Shown here in pieces: positions 1-9,985 of a stretch of 64,000 nucleotides of DNA. Position 1 is the first letter of the stretch, and each line of letters begins with the position of its first letter. The stretch is from Ephydatia muelleri. Lineage: Eukaryota; Porifera; Demospongiae; Spongillida; Spongillidae. The position numbers and the translations under genes were made by a program. The notes beneath the pieces are model-generated. The model was not told the origin of the DNA and made no database searches. It saw only the letters and a program-made list of their open reading frames with translations. The DNA is taken from contig JABACO010000022.1 in assembly GCA_013339895.1 (NCBI GenBank), positions 5,146,610-5,210,609 of the forward strand, given 5' to 3'.

Positions 1-839
1 ATGCCTCCACTCCGCCATATTAAAGTTATACCTTAAAAGAGGGCTGGAGGAGGGAATACAATGTCCTCTAGCTGTGTACAACTTCATCTTTGTTGAGAGA
101 AGGGTGTTAGAAAGTGATCTAACTTCAAAGAGCACCAATGCTGGCATCACGATTGCTTGTCACAATACATGCAACAAAGCCTTTACTAGCTGGATCTAAA
201 TTTGACGTGTTAGCCTCAGCCTGATTGCTGCTTGCGATCATTTTGTTAACCTATAATCAGGTGATCAAACTAGTGGCATTATTTATTTATGAACAGTACA
301 ACATGTGATATTCTGAAGCCATATTGAGCAATGATGCAATAAACATCAAAATTTTAAAAAGCCAAACATTAGTAACAATAATAACTGGTCTGTTTACTGT
401 GACATAGGAGAATGACAGACGCACTGCTTATGGCTCAGCATTCCTACTTGTGTAGAAAAGGACAAATGATGTGCCATTGCCAAACTGTCATATCTAGTGT
501 GTATCCATGATCGTTATTGGTACTCAATGAAGTGTTGTAGGGGCACTTCTGGAGTGGGGAGACCAGGTCCATGACGTTGTCTATTGCTTCCCTTGATTCT
601 ACAAACTGTGCATAATTTTCAAAAAAGAATTCTGGAGTTGACAGTACAATTTAGTTTATCGTGGCATTTTCAGACACAAACAGTCTATGACAAATTATTC
701 TATAGTTTGCCCAGAGTTTTGGACCACCTGTAACCATATGAAGTAGTGTTTCAAAGCTAATATTGCACTTCAATGACAACATCACAAAACTTGGAAATGC
801 ACCTCCGCATGGCCCTTCTGAGAGGTAGTAGTAACAAAC

Positions 840-3800
840 CTTGCTTTCCATCACTGATGATATCCTCCTCCCCCTTCCTTAATATGGTCACATTGAGCAG
901 CGACGCCAGCTGCCTGGTCTGATCTGTTTTGGGTGTTCCACTGTCCAGCTTTAAACCACACTGGTAAGGGTAGGGGGGTGGGGGGGGAGGTTTGGGGAAA
1001 GAATGGACAAAATGACATGAGAGCAAAGGAAGAGAAATGGAAGGAAAAGGATGAGAACCAGTTTAAGTCCTCCACATTTAAATCAATTCTAAAACCTGCC
1101 CTTTTGGCTCAACTAATGAGGTCATATACATGTACGACACACACAATGTGATCGCTCACAGACTTAGTTAACAAAACATGATGATTCTGTGGCAAAACGT
1201 ACATTCCGACTTCATATCCTATATAGTTAGTTCCTGAGTTATTGTCATCATGTTACGAAGAAAGCTGGTTTTAAAACCTAAATTGAGGAATACCTCTATG
1301 CCTAGGACACTTGTACATGTATGTGATATAATATATGGGACCTTTTCCGCGAAAAGGGACCTAACGCATACATTATAAAATTTCAGTATGTGCAATAGAC
1401 ACTTGCATTGAAATGTATGGCTAATTAAAATTCAGCGCCTTACAACTCCATGACAGATACTCCGATTCTCAGTGCGTAAGATGCAATGTGTAGAGGACAT
1501 TTCAGACTTCTAGAAGTGTTGGGTCCTTTTCGCGGAAACGATCCCATATACTGGCTGGACACTTATTAATACAACCAAAGGTATGCCAACACAGTTCATT
1601 TTTATGGCGATATGGCTAACTTGAATTTTCGCAAACATTAACAAACGAATACATTGCATTTCATGATAGGTGTCCAAAATAATGTTGTGTTTGCTTAAAT
1701 TAATTTTAACAGCAAAACAACTAAACGAAAATTTGATTTCACAGTATGCTATTTAAAGTATTATTAATAATTGCAGTACCTGTGCACATATAGAGTGATT
1801 CAAAATGAGCACATTTTAACTCAATATGAAATTAGTTTGCAAATTGGTTTATTTTAATAAAATATACTGAAAAGTACAATAGTTGCGACTCACATTATGT
1901 CAAATGGTTAAGCAACTATGTAAAACTCAATTCAATTATAATCTTTCATTCAAGATTAATGAAGGTTATAATAAATATTACTGGTTTGTCCTTAAGTACA
2001 AATTGGTTATTGATTTCAATTTACCTCAATGGAGAGTTATCGCAGCTCAAAGTTTTGAGTTTTGGAGGGTTTCTAAAGTGGGTTTGAATTTCACGGGTAC
2101 AATAATTGTTGCTTTAATTTGCAAAGTGCATTAAAATTACAATTTATTTAAATTATTAAATCATGCCAATTAACTGTAGTTTTCTTGATTTTAATTGCTT
2201 GATCTTTATGTTAATTTTAAAGTTTGTATTCTTATTTGACTACTGTGTACAACTGTTGCAACTAAATCATTTAAATTTTAATATGGAGTAATAACAGTTA
2301 AAGAAAGTTGCTCTCATTCAGAAACACCTGGCACTGAATAATAATTAGCTGATAATAATATGATAAAAACAATTATATAATCTGAACCAATTTCACAACA
2401 AAACAGAATCTAGAAATACTCAAAATGATATTGAAAAACAGTATGGCATTTTGACATTATTTATGAGAACACCTATTTCAAAAATGTACGTTTGCCCGAC
2501 ATTAAATTAATAAAACACACACACAAATCAAAGTTCTGCCCAGCTTCTCCTTTGTTGCTATGGTACCAGCGGTGTTTGGATTTCATACTAAATTTTTTTA
2601 GGATTGCATGATGTATAGGTTCGTACTTGGGAGAAGCTTGAGATTACAGCCTTGTGGTCACATAATATCAACACACCCAAGTTTGCATTTACCATTGCAC
2701 ACATGTCTACGATGTAGGACTCATCACCCCATTCCAAAGATCAGGTTCATATTAGCTGGCAACAACATACATGCATCATCGGACATGCAGGTACAGTGCA
2801 CTGTGATAACACTGCATTTGCCCTACAAGACTTGCATACAAGTATTGATGCGTACCACCTTCTCATACAGCCGTGCAAACTCAATTTCATTCGGTGTGAG
2901 AATGACCCTGTCATAGTCCTAATAAGATCTGGATCCATGGTAACGAGAAAGAGCCCATCCTAGCAAAGTATTTGTAATGGTGGAAATGGAGGAGGGAGAG
3001 GGAAGCGAGGAGAGAAGGGAGAGGAGGGAGAAAGAGCAAGAGGGAGNNNNNNNNNNNNNNNNNNNNNNNNNNNNNNNNNNNNNNNNNNNNNNNNNNNNNN
3101 NNNNNNNNNNNNNNNNNNNNNNNNNNNNNNNNNNNNNNNNNNNNNNNNNNNNNNNNNNNNNNNNNNNNNNNNNNNNNNNNNNNNNNNNNNNNNNNNNNNN
3201 NNNNNNNNNNNNNNNNNNNNNNNNNNNNNNNNNNNNNNNNNNNNNNNNNNNNNNNNNNNNNNNNNNNNNNNNNNNNNNNNNNNNNNNNNNNNNNNNNNNN
3301 NNNNNNNNNNNNNNNNNNNNNNNNNNNNNNNNNNNNNNNNNNNNNNNNNNNNNNNNNNNNNNNNNNNNNNNNNNNNNNNNNNNNNNNNNNNNNNNNNNNN
3401 NNNNNNNNNNNNNNNNNNNNNNNNNNNNNNNNNNNNNNNNNNNNNNNNNNNNNNNNNNNNNNNNNNNNNNNNNNNNNNNNNNNNNNNNNNNNNNNNNNNN
3501 NNNNNNNNNNNNNNNNNNNNNNNNNNNNNNNNNNNNNNNNNNNNNNNNNNNNNNNNNNNNNNNNNNNNNNNNNNNNNNNNNNNNNNNNNNNNNNNNNNNN
3601 NNNNNNNNNNNNNNNNNNNNNNNNNNNNNNNNNNNNNNNNNNNNNNNNNNNNNNNNNNNNNNNNNNNNNNNNNNNNNNNNNNNNNNNNNNNNNNNNNNNN
3701 NNNNNNNNNNNNNNNNNNNNNNNNNNNNNNNNNNNNNNNNNNNNNNNNNNNNNNNNNNNNNNNNNNNNNNNNNNNNNNNNNNNNNNNNNNNNNNNNNNNN

Positions 3801-6039
3801 NNNNNNNNNNNNNNNNNNNNNNNNNNNNNNNNNNNNNNNNNNNNNNNNNNNNNNNNNNNNNNNNNNNNNNNNNNNNNNNNNNNNNNNNNNNNNNNNNNNN
3901 NNNNNNNNNNNNNNNNNNNNNNNNNNNNNNNNNNNNNNNNNNNNNNNNNNNNNNNNNNNNNNNNNNNNNNNNNNNNNNNNNNNNNNNNNNNNNNNNNNNN
4001 NNNNNNNNNNNNNNNNNNNNNNNNNNNNNNNNNNNNNNNNNNNNNNCCTCCTCTATCTCCCCACCTATCTCATCGACCCACTCCTCTATCTCCAACACCT
4101 ATGATATCCCACCATTCCCCCACCTCCTCAATATCATACTCCCCATCTCCCCACCTCCTCCATCTCCCCACCTCCTCCCATCTCCCCACCTCTGCCCATC
4201 TCCCCACCTCCTCCCAACTCCCTTACTGCATCAATGACAATATCTTTTTTCTGCTCCTTGGCCACATCAATGGTCATCTTCACTGTGTCCAAGATGCCTG
4301 GCTCCCGTCCCAATCCGGGACCAACCACCACGGAATGGAGACGAGGGAAGAAGGAAGTGATTGATGAGCAAGAGTCCTTGGATTTAGTGTGGCTGCAATA
4401 GGAGACAGCATGCAGTATGAGGAGGAAGGAGGGGGAGGGCATCAACTGTGCATGCGATTATTGGCACTAGTATTTGAATTACAACATCACATGATGCACA
4501 GTACAGTGTGTACATGTTGTAAGTGTGTACATGTTGTAAGTGTGTACATGTTGTAAGTGTGCATTTGTGTATGTGTGCATGAGTGTATGTGAGTCTGTCT
4601 TGCATTGTGGTATGAGGGCCGCTCACAGCAGTGGATGGACTATCAGGTCAGGACTATACGACTTGATGACCACAGATGCACTCTCCATACAGAAAACATG
4701 GCTGAGGTCAGCCCCCTATGAGGGAGGGAGGGAGGGAGGGAGGGAGGGAGGGAGGGAGGGAGGGAGGGAGGGAGGGAGGGAGGGAGGGAGGGAGGGAGGG
4801 AGGGAGGGAGGGAGGGAGGGAGGGAGGGAGGGAGGGAGGGAGGGAGGGAGGGAGGGAGGGAGGGAGGGAGGGAGGGAGGGAGGGAGGGAGGGAGGGAGGG
4901 AGGGAGGGAGGGAGGGAGAGATATCCATGTTACTGTCATCACTAACATTTACAAATAATATCTCTACGGCATGGACACCTGTAAATTTGGGCGTGGGGAC
5001 TGCACATGTGTACATGTAATATAATGAAGTCATACATGGCACCCAAAAATTTTGTTCCTGAATTCCGTGCATTATGATAGATATATACAGTCCTGGTCCC
5101 CAGGCCTACTTGGCCCTAGCCCTATGTCATGGCCCCAGGCCTACTCAGCCCCAACCCTATGTAATGGCCGTGGATGTGGACCCAACCAAAGACACGGTCC
5201 AGGTTTGGTATATTGACTACGCCAACAAGGAAGGGATCCCAGCAAGCAGGCTGAAGCTGATGGACCAGAGGTTCATGTCACTGGAACTGCAGTGTGTCAA
5301 GTGCCAACTGCACAATCAAGGGGCACAAGTGGTCCGACAGCATGTCGAGCGACCTGTTCCATCTCATCACCGAGAAAGGGGTGCTGACGGCAGAGTTTGT
5401 CAGGCCTACTCAGCCCCAGCCCTATGTCATGGCCCCAGGCCTACTCAGCCCCAGCCCAATGTCATGGCCCCAGGCCTACTCAGCCCCAGCGCAATATCAT
5501 GGCCCCAGACCTCCAGCCCAATGGCCCAAAGTCTACCAGACCCAGCCCAATGATCCTATGCAGGCCTTCTTAGTCCAACTAGGACCAACTCCATATTTCT
5601 AAGCATAAAGAGTCTCCAAAACCTCACACAGCACAGACTACAGACTGTGCATATAAATGGCTTCCATGCAGTCAGTCCGGTCACGAGTTCAAAGAGACCT
5701 ATCACCCGCTCCAGGTTGAAGTGTTCACGGTAGTGTGTGAAACAGTGAACGGTTGATTTTTCTTTGGCCCATCATTATACGATATATGCAGACACAAATA
5801 TAGGACCACACGGATGCGAGAGCCACTTACGGCTCTCATGGCTGAGATGGCGGCGAAGTAAGGCGCTCCAGTGTACCTGCACTGATACAGACGTTTACGT
5901 AGTGATCGCACATTGTGTTTACGTAGTGGGTCACTCACTCGGCCGATCCTCCGATGATGCCGATCCTGCCAGCTACACCTTTGTGCGCGGCGTTGGTTAG
6001 AGGAGGTATTATCGACCTGAACTCCGCAAGAAGCGACAT
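840..6039 (-). CDS. NAXD: ATP/ADP-dependent NAD(P)H-hydrate dehydratase (partial, six exons)
   Basis: NAXD repairs hydrated NADH/NADPH (NADHX, NADPHX) using ATP or ADP. It is a ribokinase-fold enzyme paired with the NAXE epimerase. Exons read 5'->3' on the minus strand: 5939-6039, 5831-5876, 4627-4715, 4227-4392, 2856-2959, 840-960. All have GT-AG borders, and phases match. The start is [15 protein letters not shown], followed by [70 protein letters not shown] and [14 protein letters not shown], in the order of the animal family. The last exon ends in phase 1 after GKQ, so the GGQGD catalytic exon should lie left of the window. Exon 2856-2959 is 104 nt where 105 would keep frame: one base seems missing after LIR. 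This is an assembly error, a real frameshift, or a damaged copy. The 1000-N gap sits in the intron before that exon. Identity is confident; integrity is not. Confidence 0.88.
961..2855. other. NAXD intron, AT-rich, no other gene seen
   Basis: Between two NAXD exons. AT-rich from about 1560 to 2520 and without a convincing exon on either strand. Apart from the small inverted-repeat element, nothing is recognised. Confidence 0.6.
1336..1546. mobile_element. Short inverted-repeat element (MITE-like), about 211 bp
   Basis: The two ends are imperfect inverted repeats of about 30 bp, starting GGGACCTTTTCCGCGAAAAG on the left and matching the reverse complement of the right end. A TA lies directly outside each end, as expected of a TA target duplication. 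There is no coding capacity. It lies in a NAXD intron. A non-autonomous Tc1/mariner-type element is the simplest reading, inferred from ends only. Confidence 0.6.
3047..4046. other. Assembly gap of exactly 1000 N
   Basis: A run of 1000 N, probably a fixed-size scaffold gap. The left flank is purine-rich (GGGAGA-like) and the right flank pyrimidine-rich (CCTCC, CACCTCC repeats). NAXD exons on either side agree in order, strand and phase, which supports the join. Confidence 0.95.
4718..4918. repeat. (GGGA)n microsatellite, about 50 copies
   Basis: Near-perfect 4-bp repeat in a NAXD intron. Read on the minus strand it is (TCCC)n and ends directly at the 3' splice site of exon 4627-4715, so it supplies that exon's polypyrimidine tract. 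Confidence 0.95.
5101..5527. repeat. 35-bp tandem repeats on both sides of the Tudor fragment
   Basis: Units begin CAGGCCTACTCAGCCCCAGC. Two lie at 5101-5168 and three plus a partial one from 5401 on. The Tudor sequence interrupts one unit and the next array starts directly after it, so either the fragment entered the array or the array grew from the gene's own Pro/Gln-rich sequence. Confidence 0.85.
5101..5602 (+). pseudogene. Tudor-domain fragment, antisense inside a NAXD intron
   Basis: The plus strand at about 5164-5310 reads [20 protein letters not shown] followed by [15 protein letters not shown] and LQCVKCQL, the core of a Tudor domain as found in TDRD and SND1 proteins (binding of methylated arginine or lysine). 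The homology then continues in another frame ([17 protein letters not shown], then LTAEFV), so a one-base shift interrupts it at about 5318. The N-terminal strand of the domain is missing and replaced by 35-bp repeat sequence rich in Pro, Gln and Tyr; more repeats follow to a stop at 5602. It lies antisense in the NAXD intron between 4715 and 5831. I read it as a relic of a Tudor gene; a small unrecognised spliced gene is possible. Confidence 0.6.
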
Positions 6040-6342
6040 TACTGTTATTTTATTATTAACTATTATTCACTTCACGCAACAATAATAATAACAATGTAGT
6101 TTTTTAATAATAGTATTTAACAATAATGTTGTATAATTATTGGATAAACATATACAGCACTTATAAGATAAATATTATTATTATTCATCAAATTTATATT
6201 AATAATTGATTTTTTTTAATAAATCAATCAATCATTAATTTAATACACAAAATAATAATACAATATCGCCACTACAACATATATTCAATACACTGATACA
6301 TAAATAACACACAAACGCAAAATTCATGTGGACACCATCCTA
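6040..6342. other. NAXD upstream region, AT-rich
   Basis: Between the NAXD start and the 3' end of a retrotransposon copy. Very AT-rich with AATAAT-like runs, possibly the simple-repeat tail of that copy. It must hold the NAXD promoter; no motif stands out. Confidence 0.4.
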
Positions 6343-7440
6343 CTAAGGATGGCCCGAAGAAATTGATCTTATGAGGCAAGTGTTCAGCATGCCGTAAAGA
6401 TCATTTATAACGACCGACTTTGGCTTGGAGCAGGCGATTGCCAGCCTGGATGCCAACTGAGCAAAACTTTTGACAGCCTCTTGACCCCATGCACCGTATG
6501 TCTCAACAACCAATGGGATGCAAACCCATCCTAATTCCCACATTTGGCATCATTGCTGTTGTGCTTTCTGATCTCAGATGCATGAGCAGCTGCCCCGAAG
6601 ACACTCCCACTTCCGAAAGGATAAGTGAATTAAGCGAAGAGGTCACGCAGAAGTCAAAAGCTGCAGGCTTGCCAGAGACCAGTTGTGGACGAGAACGTCT
6701 GTGGGTCTAGTGTGATCATGGTCTTGGGTTACGTTATTGCCTACTTCGACTTTGACACCTAGATGAGCCAAGCGACAGGAATCGGCAAAGACATCCCTCA
6801 GCAGATTATGGCGATGTACTGCATCTCAGCATGGTGGCCTAGGGGATCCAGGATAGAGTCGGGGCAGAGGGAGCAACTAGAGCCACAAGATGTGTCCAAC
6901 CCTAGCCACCATTTGAGGGCAACATTGTACTGATTAGGTTCGAAATGGAGACCAAGACCTTCTGAGGGGACAACCGACAGCCATGAAGAGGAATGAGGGG
7001 CAGAGATTGATAATAGGCGTGCCCTATCAGAAACTGAGGACATGTTAAACAGGCCTTGAAATTGAAAATCATCCAATTTGGATGACAGCATCTTTTGCTT
7101 TACGTTGGAGGATTTGATTGAGTCCAAAGAGATCTTATCGGCTGGTGCTACACATTCGTTGAACATCTCCACAGCATAGGGGAGGTGGGTAAGCGACAGG
7201 TGGCCATAGCCAGATGAACAAACGGAGGCAATGTAGGCAGCTGGAGCATGAAACATGAGAGACCGCAGACCCAAACCACCTCTACTCAAACTTAGCTGGG
7301 CCTGATTCCATGATACATCAGTCATGTCTACCGATGTACTCTGACCCTAACATCCAGGTCAAAAAGCTCAAGAGCTTTGACGGGTGGAGTAGCCCAAGCA
7401 AGATGAGTTAGTTTGCAAAAGCCACCACAAGTGCGAAGAA
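6343..7440 (-). mobile_element. Non-LTR retrotransposon 3' part, decayed copy A
   Basis: The minus strand carries the C-terminal part of a reverse transcriptase polyprotein: NQAQLSLSRGGLGLRSL, then SSWLSVVPSEGLGLHFEPNQ, a CxxC plus DPLGHH zinc motif, a decayed endonuclease segment (RPTDVLV) and the terminal block ELGWVCIPLVVETYGAWGQE. The C-terminal zinc motif followed by a PADVLV/AFDVTVTSPL pair in sister copies resembles the restriction-like endonuclease of R2/NeSL-type elements; that class is inference. Stops and frame changes show the copy is dead. Copies A, B and C follow each other in one orientation. Confidence 0.8.
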
Positions 7441-7573
7441 GCAATAAATATTACAAGCATACACGGTAAACACAGCAGCAGTATTAGTTATTATATAACA
7501 TTAGACTAAACACCTAGGAGCTTCATGTATGTACTGCATGTAGGCCTACAGTTCAACTCTAAAATTGCATAAG

Positions 7574-9005
7574 TTAACCTGGAACACTGCATCTTCTGGA
7601 TAGGATTGCCCTAGCTACTGACCTCACTAATGAGATATTCAACCGCCCATAAATCTCTGTCAAGACCTTTGCCTTAGGGCAGTGCAGGGAGATCAAGAGG
7701 ATGGAAGCTAGTCTAGTGAAGGTGTTCTGGGCCTCTTTGCCCCAGTTCCCATACGATTCCACTGCCAGAGGAACAAATACCCACCCCAGCTCCTGACACT
7801 TTGGGACATTGGAAGAGTGCTTTCAGCACTCTACTTTGTGAGCTGCAACACCTGCGGAATTACACGCGTCATGCAAAGGAGTGGGGAGGTAACAGTAACA
7901 TCGAAGGCTGCTGGTTTTGCCCTATCCCAAGCATCGACTAGCACATCCGCTGGACAGGAATTACTCTGAACTCTCGAAAGGCCTTGACCAACCTCCACTC
8001 TTACAGATAGGTGAGCACGGCGACAAAACTCAGCAATGTGTCTGATGACAACATCCCCACCATGTTTGCACGACACTGCATGATGTCCAAGAGGATCCAA
8101 GGTGATATTGGGGCAGAATGGGCACACTGATTGTATAGAAGTGTTCATACCTAGCCACCACATCACTGCGATTTGAAACTCAGCCGGATCAAGATGCAAG
8201 CCCAACCCTAACGAGGGGACAACCGAAAGCCACGAACTAGCATGAGGAGCAGAGGCAGAGAGAAGTCGCGCCTTATTGGCAGGAGAGGAGTCATCAAGAT
8301 AGACTGAAAAAGATGATCATCCAACTTCTTGCACAAGGCACGCTGGGAGAGAGGAGAGGACAAAACAGACTCCACTGTGATGGCCTCTGTAGGGAGCATT
8401 GAACTTTGAAATAGCGCTCAACAAATGGCGATTACTGGCACTACCAAAACCTGAAGAAGACAATGATGAGATGAAGGCAGCACATGAGTGGTAAGATAAA
8501 GAACGAAAGCCAAGTCCTCCAAAGCTGAGGCTAAGTTGTGCTTGCTTCCAGTGATCATCTGGGATGTCAGCTGCTATGCAGGTAGAGAAACAACGTCTTA
8601 CTTCCTCATCAAAGAACTTCAGGGACTCACATGAGAGGCTAGGAGGAGTGGTTCTGGCTAAATGCACTAATTTACAATTACTACCACAAATGCGAAGAAG
8701 AGAAACTGCAACATGAAGGTCAGCTTCAGCCACCTCTACTAGGGCAGTGAATAGCACCTTTGCCTTGGAACAATTCTCAGCTATGAAGTGAGAGCAATGC
8801 AAATAGTCACCTATTGGTACCCCAAGGATCTCTAAGTTAGGCGAAAGAGATGACTTCACAGCAGGTGGAAACAAATGGTTGCCTTGGGGACTGAAAACTT
8901 TGCATTTAGAGAAATTGATGACAAGACCAATGTGAGGTCCCAGTAGATTCGAAGCACGTAGGACTGCAGATTTTTTACCTGCAAGCACACCGTCATCAAG
9001 GTATT
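7574..9005 (-). mobile_element. Non-LTR retrotransposon, decayed copy B (RT YLDD to C-terminus)
   Basis: This is the longest copy of the left cluster. Minus strand, in order: the reverse transcriptase catalytic box YLDDGVLAGKK (about 8970-9004), LVINFSKCKVFS, NLEILGVPIGDYLHC, a thumb-like region ending WKQAQLSLSFGGLGFRSL, a zinc motif CPFC...DPLGHHAVSC, an endonuclease-like pair SCPADVLVDAW and PAAFDVTVTSPL, and the terminal ESYGNWGKEAQNTF block near 7574. It spans two long frames with breaks. The 5' side is cut at the YLDD box, where an (ATT)n run begins. The family is widespread in basal animals; I place it with restriction-like-endonuclease LINEs with moderate confidence. Confidence 0.82.
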
Positions 9006-9057
9006 ATTATTATTATTAATATACAAACATATCCAGAAATGAGCGGTCACAAGTCAG

Positions 9058-9351
9058 AAGTAATTAATTCGCGGTTTGCGAATCAACGTATATCTTCCCG
9101 TAGACATGTATGGGGTACTTCAATACCAAGCATGCCAGATTTTTCTCAAGTGGGATTGTTAGTACACTACATTTGCCAAGATTTTTAGTGGAGTCGCCGT
9201 ATTTGTCCTATTTAAGACGTCGCTTCCCTAGGATTGTCCACAATGTATGCTGAGAAAAATCTGGCGTGCTTGGTATTGAAGTACCCCATACATGTCTACG
9301 GGAAGATATACGGGAATATTCGTTGATTCGCAAACCGCGAATTAATTACTT
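9058..9351. mobile_element. Foldback element with about 110-bp inverted repeats
   Basis: The ends are long inverted repeats: AAGTAATTAATTCGCGGTTT on the left matches the reverse complement at 9332-9351, and similarity runs inward to about 9170 and 9245, with an insertion of about 13 bp in one arm. The centre (about 75 bp) is unique and non-coding. It lies between retrotransposon copies B and C. Likely a non-autonomous DNA transposon; no autonomous partner is visible. Confidence 0.8.
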
Positions 9352-9589
9352 AACGGATCTGGTTTTGTCTTGATTTTAGTTAAAAAATAGTTAATGGAAT
9401 GATTTTTTTGAAGTACATATATCATAATCAGACCTGCTTATAGTACATCATAGAGTTGGTTAAAATTCAAATTGAATTAAAAAGGCAAGATGACCGCCTA
9501 TGTATGGGCCATTTCTGGATATGAACAAGCATAACATTTTAACATTACATTTAGAATTAAATGTTCCCAGAGAAACAATCTCCAGTAGC

Positions 9590-9985
9590 CGGCATCAGGG
9601 ATCTCATCAATATGCTCTGGCATTAGACAGGGCGAGGATGATACCAAGTTTGCCATACAAGTTGTACAGGACCATCGACTTTGGTTTGTTTGTAGTGATG
9701 GCAATCCGGGAAGCAATAAAAGAGAATGTGTTGCATGCTTCAGCTCCCCATGTCCGTACGTTTCCACGGCTAAGGGAATGCAACGCCACCCTAGTTCAGA
9801 GCACTTGACATCGTACTTGGAATGCTTACGTACCTCTGCTGCTTTGGCTGTCGTACCTGCTGAAACTCCCGCTTCCGAAATGATTGAGGGATTAAGCGGT
9901 GAGGTGACAGTGATATCATAGCAGAACCACTGGGATTAGAGACCAATATATCAGCTGGACGAGTGAGGGCCACAAAACGGGTTCG
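9590..9985 (-). mobile_element. Non-LTR retrotransposon C-terminal fragment, copy C
   Basis: The minus strand reads VRTWGAEACNTFSFIASRIA and then NKPKSMVLYNLYGKLGIILA, the terminal block of the same family as copies A and B. Upstream, the decayed endonuclease segment (RPADILVSNPSGSA) extends to about 9985. Several breaks. Confidence 0.7.

Noticed and set aside
651-854. Reading the sequence after NAXD exon 840-960 as its GGQGD exon (RRAMRRC, PCGGAF resemblance)
   Set aside because: The GGQGD motif is absent, a frame change would be needed, and the exon already ends at a donor in the phase expected for GKQ-V.
2911-4104. Long frames on both strands across the gap
   Set aside because: They consist of N translated as X.
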